In this document: positions 39,003 through 48,430 of the stretch, one piece after another
Layout: every line of letters starts with the position of its first letter
How positions within the stretch are numbered: position 1 is the stretch's first letter
Assembly (NCBI RefSeq): GCF_001594005.1
Contig: NZ_LTBA01000017.1
Location: 1 to 57,462, forward strand
DNA from: Clostridium tepidiprofundi DSM 19306
GTDB lineage: Bacteria; Bacillota; Clostridia; Clostridiales; Clostridiaceae
DNA: 57,462 bases
Direction of reading: 5' to 3'
Position numbers and translations under genes: made by a program
Notes under the pieces: generated by a model
Told to the model about the DNA's origin: nothing
The model's database searches: none
What the model saw: the letters and a program-made list of their open reading frames with translations, nothing else

Positions 39003-39098
39003 TACTAATGTACTGGTTTATTATTTATTTGAATATACATTATATAAGTGGGAGAGTGAAGCTTTTGCTTTAGCAAAAAGACTTTACTGATAATTTAG
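39003..39098 (+). repeat. Repeat B and repeat A remnants; supplies the GNAT stop codon
   Basis: actaatgtactggtttatta and atttgaatatac (39003-39038) resemble a B end. Then tataagtgggagagtgaagc, ttttgctttagcaaaaagac and tttactg (39044-39089) are an internally deleted repeat A. The GNAT stop codon (tta at 39084-39086) lies in the terminal block corresponding to gttcactg. Confidence 0.6.
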
Positions 39099-40217
39099 GT
39101 TAGCACTCCATACGAAATGCACTGGAAAAACTTTTTCGATAAAGTCTTTAATTATGGGTTTGTTCTCTAGTATTAATTCAGAGCCATCAATCCCCTCAAA
39201 AACAAGTTTTGTAATTGTTACGATGTCATTTATAACAAGAATTTCATTTTCTATTTGAATATAGTAAGTTTTATCTTTTTCTTTAAATTTAATTGCATCT
39301 ACAATGTGTTTTGGTACATATTGAATAAAATATTGTTTTAAATTTTTCATCAAACTTTCAAAATTTATTATTTTTATAGTACCATGAAGATTTGTGATTT
39401 GTTTATCATCATATTTTTTAAGCTTGTTTTCATTATCCTTTATGTGGACATGATATTTTATATATTCCAGTCCCAATTCGTATGCAATATTTGCAAAATT
39501 ATAATATAGTACTTTGGTATCTATATTTCCAGAATACTCTATGACCTGACCATATTTAATATTATCATTTATAATTCTTAGTACAAGGTACCCTACTAAA
39601 GTATTGTTTTTTATGAATACATATTTTCTATATGTGAACTTTCCCCAAGGAATAGTTGCCGCATTTAATAATATTTTAAATTCCTCATAAGTTCTAATAT
39701 ATCTTGTTGAATTTTTATTATAAATTGAAAACATGTCAGCTAGAAAGTCTGGTGTATATTTTTTAGTCATTATATCTGTTTCAATCTTAAGCGGTTTTAT
39801 TTTATATTCATAAAAATTATTGACGCAAATGCATCCTCTTCTTTTATAGAGTTCTCTTTCACCTGAAATCAAAACAACATCAATATTTTCACTATACATT
39901 TTTGCTTCGACATCATCTAATATTAGTGAAGCATATCCTCTTTTTCTATATTTTTTATCTGTGCATACAGCTCCTATGGAAGCTGTCTTTATAATACTAT
40001 CTTGAATTTTAATACGCTGTTTTAAGAAATTGACATCTGCAACAGGTTTACCATCCTCAAGTATTATTCTCATGTTGTCGCAATTATTAGTGTTAAGTAG
40101 AAGAGGGAATTCTTCTTTCATAGTTGGGTTACATCCTCTAGATATCCTAAAAACATTATTTATAAGATTTATAACTTCATTAAATTCTTCTTTTTTAGTT
40201 GCTCTTGGTTCTTGCAT
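39084..40217 (-). CDS. GNAT-family N-acetyltransferase (Eis-like)
   Basis: 377 residues. The N-terminal GNAT domain contains GAVCTDKKYRKRGYASLIL (~95-115; the acetyl-CoA pyrophosphate loop RKRGYAS) and DVVLISGERELYKRRG. A second GNAT-like half and a C-terminal sterol-carrier-like region (YYIQIENEILVINDIVTI) follow, as in Eis-type proteins. It is the fourth gene of the transporter operon, 12 bases after the second permease. Acceptor unknown; a sugar amine derived from the imported substrate is plausible. Its last codons border a repeat A remnant. Confidence 0.8.
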   Translation of the reverse strand: MQEPRATKKEEFNEVINLINNVFRISRGCNPTMKEEFPLLLNTNNCDNMRIILEDGKPVADVNFLKQRIKIQDSIIKTASIGAVCTDKKYRKRGYASLILDDVEAKMYSENIDVVLISGERELYKRRGCICVNNFYEYKIKPLKIETDIMTKKYTPDFLADMFSIYNKNSTRYIRTYEEFKILLNAATIPWGKFTYRKYVFIKNNTLVGYLVLRIINDNIKYGQVIEYSGNIDTKVLYYNFANIAYELGLEYIKYHVHIKDNENKLKKYDDKQITNLHGTIKIINFESLMKNLKQYFIQYVPKHIVDAIKFKEKDKTYYIQIENEILVINDIVTITKLVFEGIDGSELILENKPIIKDFIEKVFPVHFVWSANLNYQ

Positions 40218-40229
40218 AATTGAATTCTC

Positions 40230-41039
40230 CTATCCTTTCATTCCAGATAAAGTAATGCCTTTGACAAATTGTTTTTGAAAAATTAAATAGAATATGAAAG
40301 ATGGCATAAATGTTAGTGTTGCTCCAGCCATAACTAATCCATAATTTACAGTATACTGGTTTTGTAATGTTGAAAGACCTACAGTCAAGGTACGAACAGA
40401 ATCATCCATAGTCATTATTAAAGGCCATAAAAATTCATTCCAAGCACCAATAAATGTGAATATGGTTAGTGCGATAATTGGTGGTTTTATAAGTGGAAGA
40501 ACTATTTGAAAAAATATTCTCAAATCACAGCATCCATCTATTCTTGCCGCATCTATTAATTCATCGGGTACATTAATTATTGCTTGTCTCATCATAAATA
40601 CTCCAAGTGCTGTTGGAAGGGGCAATATTAATGCATAGTACGAATTAATCCAGCCAAGTGTTCTCATTATTATATAAAGTGGTATCATGGTAACTTGAGA
40701 TGGTATTATTAAAGTCATAATCATATAAAAAAACAGACTATCATTACCACGAAAATTTTTTTTAGCAAATGAGAAACCTGCAAGACTACTGAATAAAACG
40801 TTTAGTACAACCCCACATAATGAAATAAACATGCTATTAAAAAAATAATGCATAAAGTTTTTTTCTCTAAAAATTTGAATGTAATTTATAATGGTTATAT
40901 CAGAAAATGAAAAATCAAAATTGTATGCTGTGTATGTGACCTTAAAAGAAGTAATAATCATATACAAAAATGGAACTATCATACAACTTGTAATCATAAG
41001 TAAAACTATATTTCCAATAATTCTTTTTATGCTTTTCAT
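40230..41039 (-). CDS. Carbohydrate ABC transporter permease (MalG/UgpE type)
   Basis: 269 residues, six helices, with the EAA-loop INVPDELIDAARIDGCCDLRIFFQIVLPLIKP (~residue 155-190) that docks the ATPase. The C-terminal KGITLSGMKG is characteristic of CUT1 permeases. It pairs with the permease upstream (11-base gap). No ATP-binding subunit is in the operon, so it probably uses a shared MsmX-like ATPase encoded elsewhere. Confidence 0.93.
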   Translation of the reverse strand: MKSIKRIIGNIVLLMITSCMIVPFLYMIITSFKVTYTAYNFDFSFSDITIINYIQIFREKNFMHYFFNSMFISLCGVVLNVLFSSLAGFSFAKKNFRGNDSLFFYMIMTLIIPSQVTMIPLYIIMRTLGWINSYYALILPLPTALGVFMMRQAIINVPDELIDAARIDGCCDLRIFFQIVLPLIKPPIIALTIFTFIGAWNEFLWPLIMTMDDSVRTLTVGLSTLQNQYTVNYGLVMAGATLTFMPSFIFYLIFQKQFVKGITLSGMKG

Positions 41040-41050
41040 ATAGACCTTCC

Positions 41051-41962
41051 TTAATATGTAGATTTATCTCTTTTAATAAATTTTTTCTGCGTTATTGAAA
41101 TAATTGCAATTATTAAAAATAATATATTAGCAACTGCCATTGCATAGCCAGCATTAAATTGTTTGAAGGCAAGATTGTATATATGAAGAACTATTGTTAT
41201 TGATGCTAGTCCAGGACCGCCACCAGTCAATGTATATACAATATCAAATGTTTGAAGTGACCATATACATCCTATAAAAACGACCATAATTGTTGTGGGT
41301 TTTAACAATGGTACTGTTATATTTTTGAATACGTTCCATCTGCTAGCTCCATCAACCTCAGCTGCTTCATAATAACTTTGAGGTATATCCATTATACCAG
41401 CTATATATATAATCATAAAATATCCTATATTTTTCCAAATAGAAATTGCCATCATGGTTGGTAGAGCAAGTTTAGAATTCCCAAGCCAATTTGGAGTGTT
41501 TAGTCCAAAAATTGTAAAAACAATATTTAAAGGTGAACTGTCCCCATTTAAAAGTATTCTCCAAACTATACTTATTAGTATCATTGAGGATATCACAGGA
41601 ATAAACATTACTCCTTTAACAAATTCGGCAAGTTTACTTTTTTCCCTACTCGTAAGCCATACGGCAATAATGAGTGAAAGTATAGTTTGAACTGGTACAA
41701 CAATAGCAGTAAAATATAGCGTATTCTTTAGTGCTTCGACAAATATTTTATCTTTGAAAATAGAATAATAGTTTTTTAAACCAATATATTTTGCAGGAGT
41801 CATTATATTGTATTTTGTAAAACTAAAAATGAAAGACATAATAATTGGAATAACATAGAAACTAGTGAGCAATATACCTAATGGTAGTAAATAACCATAT
41901 GGAGCAAGTTTCTTCGAAATATATTTTAATTTATCAAATATTAAAACTCTAAATTTTTTCAT
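41051..41962 (-). CDS. Carbohydrate ABC transporter permease (MalF/UgpA type)
   Basis: 303 residues with six helices. The EAA motif is in IPQSYYEAAEVDGASRWNVFKNITVPLLKP (~195-225), and TGGGPGLASITIVLHIY follows. AGGAAAGG fixes ATG 41962 rather than TTG 41968. Separated from the binding-protein gene by 216 bases containing a repeat B derivative and hairpins, which may reduce permease expression relative to the binding protein. Confidence 0.93.
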   Translation of the reverse strand: MKKFRVLIFDKLKYISKKLAPYGYLLPLGILLTSFYVIPIIMSFIFSFTKYNIMTPAKYIGLKNYYSIFKDKIFVEALKNTLYFTAIVVPVQTILSLIIAVWLTSREKSKLAEFVKGVMFIPVISSMILISIVWRILLNGDSSPLNIVFTIFGLNTPNWLGNSKLALPTMMAISIWKNIGYFMIIYIAGIMDIPQSYYEAAEVDGASRWNVFKNITVPLLKPTTIMVVFIGCIWSLQTFDIVYTLTGGGPGLASITIVLHIYNLAFKQFNAGYAMAVANILFLIIAIISITQKKFIKRDKSTY

Positions 41963-42113
41963 ATACAATCCTTTCCTGCGAGAATGTTAATAAAAATGGG
42001 CTGTAAAAATAATAAAATTTTTAACTTTATAAACGAGTATAATTTACTTAGCAAAAGCACCAAAAACAAAATATTTTTGATGCTTTTATATTCATATTTA
42101 TACTTGTACTTAA

Positions 42114-42178
42114 CCATTTGAAAAAGATAACAAGTCAAATATACTGGCATACTGACTTGTTATTCCTTTGAATATGCT
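42114..42178. repeat. Repeat B, internally deleted copy
   Basis: catttgaaaaagataacaag and, at the other end, cttgttattcctttgaatatg are inverted repeats separated by about 22 bases including tactggcatact. It begins next to the stop codon of the binding protein gene. Confidence 0.7.
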
Positions 42179-43492
42179 TTACTCAGACAGTAATTTGTTT
42201 GCAAATCTTGCAGCTTCATCTAGAGCTTCTTTTGGAGTAACTTCTCCTGCCATCATTCTTTGAAGTTGTTTCCAAAGGTAATCGTATACTTCAACACCAT
42301 GAGGTGCTACTACAAGTGGTCTATATATTCCTTTATCTTTTTCAATAATATCTTTTAATCTAGGATCACCTTGGTAAGGTTCATCCTTAGAAATAGGTGC
42401 TCTAGGATGATATGCATGGAATTTTGTCATAGATTCAGCACTTAACATATAAGTCATTAATTTAAAAGCTAATTTTTTATTCTTTGCTGCTGACATCAAT
42501 GTTAAATCATCAACAGATGCAAAAGTTCCCATGCTTTTATTTTTAAGAGAAGTTATGAATCCATAATGAAGATTTGGGAACGATTTATCTAGTATTTCAG
42601 ACGCACCTGAGGATAACCATATGCAGAATGCAGCCTTACCAGGTCCAAAAGTTGATTGTAACATTTCTTTATTTGTCTGTGACATTGCGTTTGCTGGTAA
42701 TACTTTGTCCTTAAATTTAAGATCGTATAAAAATTGTGCAGCTTCAAGTCCGGCTTTATCATTAAATCTCACGCTCTTAAGATCTTTATTGTAAAGTTCT
42801 CCACCAGCTTGCCACAAAAAACCATACCAGTTCCAGTTAAGGTCACCAAACATTTTTCTTCCCCAACCTTGAGCAAATCCATACTGATCTATTTTACCAT
42901 CACCATCGGTATCTTTTGTTGCTTTTTTTGCTATTCTCCTAAAGTCTTCCCATGTTTTTGGTACTTGTTCCCCTAGTTCAGCTAATATGTCTTTGTTGTA
43001 GTATAAAACTGCTGGATTTGCAGCTTCGATTGGAAGACCATATATTCCACCTAGCATTTTTGCATCATTTATGTAAATATAATTTTTGTAATCTTTATCA
43101 GTTAAATATGGAGTTAAATCTTCAACAGCTCCCATTTTGATAAATTGAGGGAACATTTCTGCATACATGTATCCTACATCGGGTCCTTTATTAGCTGCAA
43201 TAGCTGATGCATATTTTTCAGGATAGTTGTCCCATGGAATTATTTGCAAATCAACTTTGCAGTTGTTTTCATCTTCAAACTTTTTTAATATTGATTTCCA
43301 AATTGGTGCATCATTTTCACCTATTGGAGGTAACCATAAAGTTAGTTTTTCTTTTTTAACAGATGCTGTTTCTTTTGGTGAGTTGTCTTTAGCTTTATTT
43401 GATGAATCGTCTTTTGGTGAACAACCAGCAAAAACAGCAGTAGCCATAATAACAGCTAATATTGTTGCTATTATACTTTTTATTTTTTTCAT
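42179..43492 (-). CDS. Sugar ABC transporter substrate-binding lipoprotein (family 1)
   Basis: 437 residues. Lipoprotein signal with lipobox VFAGC (Cys ~23) followed by a Ser/Asp/Lys linker. The family-1 fold is seen in KLTLWLPPIGENDAP, VDLQIIPWDNYPEKYASAIAANKGPDVGYMYAE, and PAVLYYNKDILAELG. First gene of the operon binding protein-permease-permease-GNAT-DUF4091. Ligand not predictable beyond a mono- or oligosaccharide. AGGAGG upstream. Confidence 0.93.
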   Translation of the reverse strand: MKKIKSIIATILAVIMATAVFAGCSPKDDSSNKAKDNSPKETASVKKEKLTLWLPPIGENDAPIWKSILKKFEDENNCKVDLQIIPWDNYPEKYASAIAANKGPDVGYMYAEMFPQFIKMGAVEDLTPYLTDKDYKNYIYINDAKMLGGIYGLPIEAANPAVLYYNKDILAELGEQVPKTWEDFRRIAKKATKDTDGDGKIDQYGFAQGWGRKMFGDLNWNWYGFLWQAGGELYNKDLKSVRFNDKAGLEAAQFLYDLKFKDKVLPANAMSQTNKEMLQSTFGPGKAAFCIWLSSGASEILDKSFPNLHYGFITSLKNKSMGTFASVDDLTLMSAAKNKKLAFKLMTYMLSAESMTKFHAYHPRAPISKDEPYQGDPRLKDIIEKDKGIYRPLVVAPHGVEVYDYLWKQLQRMMAGEVTPKEALDEAARFANKLLSE

Positions 43493-43539
43493 AGAATATT
43501 TATCCTCCTATAAACAATATTTTCTACATTCAGGTCATA

Positions 43540-43568
43540 ATATTATCATGTTTGGGGTTTTATGTCGA
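43540..43568 (-). promoter_or_regulatory. Sigma-A promoter of the sugar transporter operon
   Basis: On the minus strand TCGACA (43568-43563), 17-base spacer, TAATAT (43545-43540), about 50 bases before the binding-protein start. Confidence 0.65.
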
Positions 43569-43709
43569 ATTCCTTTTTTCAATAGAATGTTATTGTTTTA
43601 TTAAGTATTTCTATAGAAATATTTTTGAATAGTGAATCTCTTATTTTATCACTACATTAAAGAATTATTCATACTATAAAATGTGAACTAATATTTTGAG
43701 GTGTTATTA

Positions 43710-43976
43710 GTGCTATATGCTCTAATCTTAGCTGGAGGAAAGGGAACGAGATTATATCCATTATCACGTACACAAAGTCCAAAACAGTTTTTAAAAATAA
43801 TAAATGGTAAAAGTTTTTTAAGAAATACAGTTGATAGAATTAAATCTTTTGTTGAAGTAGAAAATATTTATGTTGTTACAAATAGGGATTATTATAAAAA
43901 AATATGCGACGAATTGCCTGAGGTTGTTCCTGAAAATATATTTGTCGAGCCTGCTAATAAAGAGACCGCGTTATAG
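43710..43976 (+). pseudogene. manC: manC 5' fragment, cut by an integrative element
   Basis: The frame starts at GTG 43710 (GAGGTG six bases upstream) with LYALILAGGKGTRLYPLSRT, the nucleotide-binding signature of mannose-1-phosphate guanylyltransferase, and ends EPANKETA at 43969. Two further codons and a stop come from the inserted element. The remaining three quarters of the gene resume at 52919. Joining 43710-43969 to 52919-53726 gives 1068 bases (355 codons and stop) with NKETA-TCIGLSAIKF in frame, matching the family. While the element is integrated GDP-mannose synthesis by this gene should be off. Confidence 0.92.
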
Positions 43977-43995
43977 ACGATATAGGTCATAGATT
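43964..43995 (+). other. attL
   Basis: Core GACCGC followed inside the element by GTTATAGACGATATAGGTCA, which mirrors the inside of attR. manC lies to the left. Confidence 0.85.
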
Positions 43996-44292
43996 TTTTT
44001 ATAAATGATATACGAATTGAGTGTTTTAATTGTAATGGTGTATTTTATACATAATTTCACTCTTGGTGTTAAAGACTGTTCACGAAACAATTTATACAAA
44101 ATAATTTATACAACAAAAAGTGAAGGTTGTCTCTATTTTTTTTATAAAATTACTTTAACTATGAATATATGTTACAAAATATTCTCAACTATAGTTATTT
44201 CAAAGAAAAATTTACAGGTATAATAAAACATATATACATATTATTAATAAGATTGAGTCTATATATAAAATATGTTACAATTATGTAAATAA

Positions 44293-44429
44293 GGGGTTAA
44301 GGAGGAATGATTGCAAAAAAATATCAATCATTGTTAAAAAAGTTTTAAAGTTGAGACGTTTTACTTACCCAAAATAGTTTGTGCGTAGAAATATTTTTTA
44401 TAAAACAATATATTGATATATTGTTTTAT
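44293..44429 (+). promoter_or_regulatory. Upstream region of the ABC operon with a perfect 13-bp palindrome
   Basis: ATAAAACAATATA (44400-44412) and TATATTGTTTTAT (44417-44429) are exact inverted repeats around TTGA, ending four bases before the AGGAGG of the next gene. It could be a repressor operator (TetR or GntR-like) or a leader hairpin. The 476-base gap between attL and the gene otherwise contains a stray AAGGAGG at 44300 with only very short frames after it. Confidence 0.5.
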
Positions 44430-44445
44430 ATCAGGAGGAATGGTA

Positions 44446-45453
44446 ATGAGGAAAAAAATTTTGATGCTTTTATCAACTATAATGACAATAATATTAGTAT
44501 TTGCAGTAATGATATATGTGAAAAGTGATAAAAGGAATGAATTTTTACACTATAAGCAGGCTTATTTTAAAATTGAAGGAAGTATGTTTGTTATAAAAAA
44601 TACTCAATTTTCTCTTCCACTAGCTTTTGTAGATTCTGAAGAAATTAGTGAAATGAGTTCAAGTGATAACATAAAATCTTTAGAGATAGTTGATGATAAA
44701 AATAGAAAATTAAAAATAATAAAATGGAGAATAAATGATGGAGTTAAAGAAGACAATTTTATTTTCAGAAACATTGAAACAGAAGCAATCATGAATTATA
44801 CGGGAGTGTTTAAACCTAAGAAAATCATAATAACGTATAAAGATGGTATTATAAAAAAATTTGATTTTGGAGATTTTGAAATTATATGTAATGATAAGAA
44901 ATATTATGATAATTTAGCGTTTTTGATTTGCGATATTGATACTATTATTACAGATCAAAGTAAGAAAAATAGATTTTTCCCATATAGTGGTATATCCTTA
45001 TTTATAAAAAGAAATTATGAAGAATTTAAACTAGAAAAAATAGATTTAGGTATAAAAAGTTTTGGTATTGATAAAGAAAATTTAGTACATTTTAAAGTAA
45101 AGGATAATTTAGACTTGATAACAAAATATGTTCAAAATGGGATAAATGAAAACAAAAGGTGGGCAAAAGAAATAAAATCAATTAAATTAGTAAATCAATT
45201 GAGTTGCGATATTAAACCTTTTAGGATAGATATTCCTGAAAATAAGGAGATTGGTACACTTATACTTATTCCTCTTACTAGAACTAAAGACTTTAGCAAA
45301 AATGATGGGCTTAAAGTGAGAATATTTAATCCGAAATTGACTTTGAAACATTTAGGCGCTGTAAAGGAATTTGTTAAATTAAATCCATTTTATGTTGCTC
45401 CACATGCGAACGATATAGAAATATATAATTTTTTGGAGGAGGAGGGTATATGA
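44446..45453 (+). CDS. Membrane-anchored protein of an ABC operon, not recognised
   Basis: 335 residues with a single N-terminal hydrophobic segment (KILMLLSTIMTIILVFAVMIYV) without a lipobox, then a Lys/Ile/Asp-rich extracellular region probably of beta structure. No family recognised. It overlaps the ATPase gene by four bases (ATGA), so it belongs to the transporter. AGGAGG at 44433 suits ATG 44446. Such accessory proteins accompany ABC-2 exporters for peptides or self-immunity; that link is only contextual. Confidence 0.65.
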   Translation: MRKKILMLLSTIMTIILVFAVMIYVKSDKRNEFLHYKQAYFKIEGSMFVIKNTQFSLPLAFVDSEEISEMSSSDNIKSLEIVDDKNRKLKIIKWRINDGVKEDNFIFRNIETEAIMNYTGVFKPKKIIITYKDGIIKKFDFGDFEIICNDKKYYDNLAFLICDIDTIITDQSKKNRFFPYSGISLFIKRNYEEFKLEKIDLGIKSFGIDKENLVHFKVKDNLDLITKYVQNGINENKRWAKEIKSIKLVNQLSCDIKPFRIDIPENKEIGTLILIPLTRTKDFSKNDGLKVRIFNPKLTLKHLGAVKEFVKLNPFYVAPHANDIEIYNFLEEEGI

Positions 45454-46340
45454 GTTTAATTGTAAAGAATTTATATAAAGAATATCATACATTATCAAAT
45501 GGAACTGAATATGTTATAAATAATTTATCATTTACAATTGAAGATGGACAAGTATATTCGCTAATAGGACAGAATGGAGTGGGTAAAACAACAACTATTA
45601 AATGCATACTAAAATTAATTAGAGCTAATGAAGGTAAAATAAAGTTTGGGAATGAAAGCATAGAAATTCTTATGGAAAATAGTCAAATAGGTTATTTGCC
45701 CGAAAATCTTATGTTTCCTGGATTGGTATCATTATACGAATTTTTATATGATATGTGTACTATAAAAGGAATGAAAGAAGAGTGTATAAAGGAGAGAATA
45801 AATGAATTGACAATGCAATTTGATATAAATAATATGTTAAATAAAAGCATAAATAAATTTTCAAAAGGGATGAAAAGAAAAGTGGGTTTTATTCAAGCTA
45901 TTATAAATGAACCTAAGATACTTATTTTAGATGAACCAACTGATGGATTAGATCCAATATCAAGAAGAAAAGTTTTAAAAAATATAAGAGAGTTTGCTGA
46001 TAGAGGTAATATTGTTTTGATAACATCTCATATTCTTTCGGATTTAAGGCTTATAAGTGATAAAGTAGGCCTTATGCATCGAGGCAAGTTACTTTCAGAA
46101 ATAAACACTATTCAATTTAAAGAAAATAACAAATCAAAAATAACATTTGAAGTTATAAAAGGTGGTTCTAAAGAAAAACGAACATATGATTTAGTACCTA
46201 TGACTGAAATAAATGTTAATGATATAGAAAAGTGTATAATAAAAGATTTTTATATAGAAAATTTAGATTTAGAAGAATGGTATTTGGAAAAACTTATGGA
46301 GGAGGGGGGAGTTATAGATGTGGAAAGTATCGAAGTATAA
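45450..46340 (+). CDS. ABC transporter ATP-binding protein (ABC-2 exporter type)
   Basis: 296 residues: Walker A GQNGVGKTT (~40), Q-loop GYLPEN, signature FSKGMKRKVGF, Walker B ILILDEPTDGLDP, H-loop ITSHIL, and a C-terminal extension of ~80 residues as in BcrA/LolD-like drug or bacteriocin exporters. Energises the following permease; the reading frames overlap by 23 bases. Confidence 0.93.
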   Translation: MSLIVKNLYKEYHTLSNGTEYVINNLSFTIEDGQVYSLIGQNGVGKTTTIKCILKLIRANEGKIKFGNESIEILMENSQIGYLPENLMFPGLVSLYEFLYDMCTIKGMKEECIKERINELTMQFDINNMLNKSINKFSKGMKRKVGFIQAIINEPKILILDEPTDGLDPISRRKVLKNIREFADRGNIVLITSHILSDLRLISDKVGLMHRGKLLSEINTIQFKENNKSKITFEVIKGGSKEKRTYDLVPMTEINVNDIEKCIIKDFYIENLDLEEWYLEKLMEEGGVIDVESIEV

Positions 46341-47112
46341 AATATTAACTTTATTAGAGGATAAATTATTTAAATTTATACTTATATCCTTTTTTATTGT
46401 ATTAAATTATAATGTCTTTATTAGTTCAGGTGTACTGTCAGCAGGAAGCAGAGAATTTAATCAATTGTTAAAGTATACTTTATTGATTAATAATTTCACT
46501 ATAATTTCCACTTTATATGGACAACTTGTCGGAATATACATTGGTACTGGTTTAATAGGCGATGATATTCCATCAGGTAAGTTATATATAATGATAACTT
46601 CTTTTCCTAAAAGATGGAAATATTTACTAGGCAACTTTTTGGGGTTGTTATTAATATTATTATTTTTTCTACTGCTAATATTATTTAATTACTTTGTCTG
46701 TACTACTATACTAGATATTGTAATAAATTATTCTGATTTGGTACAATGTTTTCTATATATTTTTATGAATATGATGGTTGTTATGATAGTTACTGCTGTT
46801 TCATCAATATTTATTCTTGGTAAAGTGAGCCTAATAGTAGGATTAATTGAGATGGCAATATTTAATATATATACTTTTCAAAAAATACCTTTCTTTGGAT
46901 ACCAACTTAATTTGAATATAAATGTAAGACGAATACTTGCCTGTATAGCTCCTATAACAAATGTATCTGCTCCGTCAATATATAATGATGGTTCGTTAGA
47001 AAGATATATGGTTACTCCAATATTAATAAATAATATGTTTATATATCAATTGATATTTATATTTTTAATATTGATTTTGGGAATTATATCATTTGAATAT
47101 AAAGAATTGTAG
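46318..47112 (+). CDS. ABC-2 type permease
   Basis: 264 residues with six hydrophobic segments, a short cytosolic N-terminus and the pattern GTGLIGDDIPSGKLYIMIT after the second helix, which is typical of ABC-2 permeases (dispersed E/D-x-x-x-G-K/T). GGAGGGGGGA precedes the start inside the ATPase gene. Substrate unknown. Confidence 0.85.
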   Translation: MWKVSKYKILTLLEDKLFKFILISFFIVLNYNVFISSGVLSAGSREFNQLLKYTLLINNFTIISTLYGQLVGIYIGTGLIGDDIPSGKLYIMITSFPKRWKYLLGNFLGLLLILLFFLLLILFNYFVCTTILDIVINYSDLVQCFLYIFMNMMVVMIVTAVSSIFILGKVSLIVGLIEMAIFNIYTFQKIPFFGYQLNLNINVRRILACIAPITNVSAPSIYNDGSLERYMVTPILINNMFIYQLIFIFLILILGIISFEYKEL

Positions 47113-47217
47113 TATTTGATAATTTTTTAGGACGATAATGATATCGTTTTCCATGCTTATTCTTAAAAGATTTTGGGCAAGTATATTTAAATCTTAAGAT
47201 TCTATTTTTACCTTTAC

Positions 47218-47246
47218 AAGAACCTTATGGTTTAAAAGGTTCTTTT
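47218..47246 (+). terminator. Terminator of the ABC operon
   Basis: aagaacctt / aaggttctt stem followed by TTG; a second dyad (acgataatgatatcgt) lies near 47143. Confidence 0.7.
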
Positions 47247-47276
47247 GTTAAAGGGCAGAGAGGAATACCTTGAGAA

Positions 47277-47653
47277 TTAAACTCTATCATAATCAGCATT
47301 TATTTTTTCACAAATATTAATAATTTCTAAATTTAAACAATCAAATAAATCAGCTATATGATTTTCAAAGTTGGTTTTGAATCTACTAAAAAAAGAATCA
47401 TCAGAAACTTTTTCGTAGAATCCACAAAGCTCTCTGATTTCAGTAGAAAAAACAAGAAATAGAGAAAGAAGTTTAGTTGTAGGAATATTAAATATATGTA
47501 GTATTAATAAAGCTGATAGAATCGAAGTTAAAGTATATTTGCTATCTCTACCTAAATTACAATAATACTTATCAGTAAAAGATTTAGGTATGAAAGAGTT
47601 GAGATCAAAATAAGGTCCAAGTAAATCTAAAAAGCCTGTCGGCTGCTTTGCAT
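47277..47653 (-). pseudogene. IS1182-like transposase remnant (N-terminal part, frameshifted)
   Basis: On the minus strand one frame reads KQPTGFLDLLGPYFDLNS, then GRDSKYTLTSILSALLILHI, STEIRELCGFYEKVSDDSFF and SRFKTNFENH up to a stop at 47277. This is the N-terminal DUF772-type region of IS1182-family transposases as I recognise it. The DDE catalytic part is missing. The likely start (ATG 47653 after AGGGGG) is one base out of frame, consistent with loss of one A in ATGCAA(A)AGCAG. Dead insertion sequence inside the island. Confidence 0.7.
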
Positions 47654-47797
47654 TAATTCCCCCTGATTTCTTAATTCATAATTTAGTTATCACAAATAAT
47701 ATGTCTATAGTATACAATAAAACTTCTATTTATAATCATTATTGTTAAAAATCAACATTTATACATTTATTTTAAATATAGATTAATATTATTATAA

Positions 47798-47836
47798 GTC
47801 CCAGTATATATGATAGAAAATATATATTGGGATTTT
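47798..47836. terminator. Hairpin in the gap before the hipA remnant
   Basis: tcccagtatatat / atatatattggga around gatagaa, followed by TTTTAC. The surrounding 47654-47985 is very AT-rich with no intact frame. Confidence 0.5.
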
Positions 47837-47984
47837 ACATGGTAGAAGAAAAAATATCCAGTGTAATAAAATAGGAAAATCATTTTTATTTAATATTTGT
47901 ATAGGGTATAATATAAATAACAATAATCAACTATCAATGATAAAAGAATTATTTTATAAATATAAATTAATAGCAAAGATTTTT

Positions 47985-48430
47985 AGGTCCTGCTGACAGA
48001 GATAATCTTTATAATTATATTATTTCTATAATTCCTCAATTTAAAGTTGACATTGATAGAATGATTGTAATGGATTTTCTTATAAATAATATAGATAGAC
48101 ATTTACGAAATTTTAGTATAGTAACTAAGAACGGTAAAATTATTAAATTTGCATCATTATATGATCATGGTTTATCATTATACGCTGACATTCAAGATTT
48201 TGAATTGGAGCAAGATGATAAAGAAACATGGGAAATGATAGATGAATGTAAACCATTTTGTACATCGCATTATGAACAATTAGAATTAATAGGAGATTAG
48301 GGTATCATTAGTAGAATTATTCAATATAGTAGACAAATACAGTGAGTATTTATCCTCGTATAGAATAGAATGCATTAAATATTTATTAGAAACTAGATAT
48401 AATCATTTGGTGGGAAGGGGGATAATATGA
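47985..48430 (+). pseudogene. HipA-like kinase, decayed
   Basis: Pieces in two frames give FLGPADRDNLYNYIISIIPQ, DFLINNIDRHLRNFSIV and IIKFASLYDHGLSLY: the NxxDRHxxN catalytic loop and DxG-like metal site of HipA-type kinases. A stop lies just upstream of the first piece, and after EQLELIGD the frame shifts into VELFNIVDKYSEYLSSYRIE, ending TGA at 48430 overlapping ATG of the next gene. N-lobe sequences are missing. The overlap shows it once was coupled to the 48427 gene. Confidence 0.75.

Noticed and set aside
44005-44223. 72-codon frame just inside attL
   Set aside because: It has no ribosome site, a low-complexity composition and no recognisable motif, and lies in AT-rich intergenic DNA.
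44304-44345. 13-codon frame (MIAKKYQSLLKKF) after AAGGAGG
   Set aside because: The ribosome site touches the ATG (one-base spacing) and nothing else supports a peptide gene; noted only as part of the leader region.
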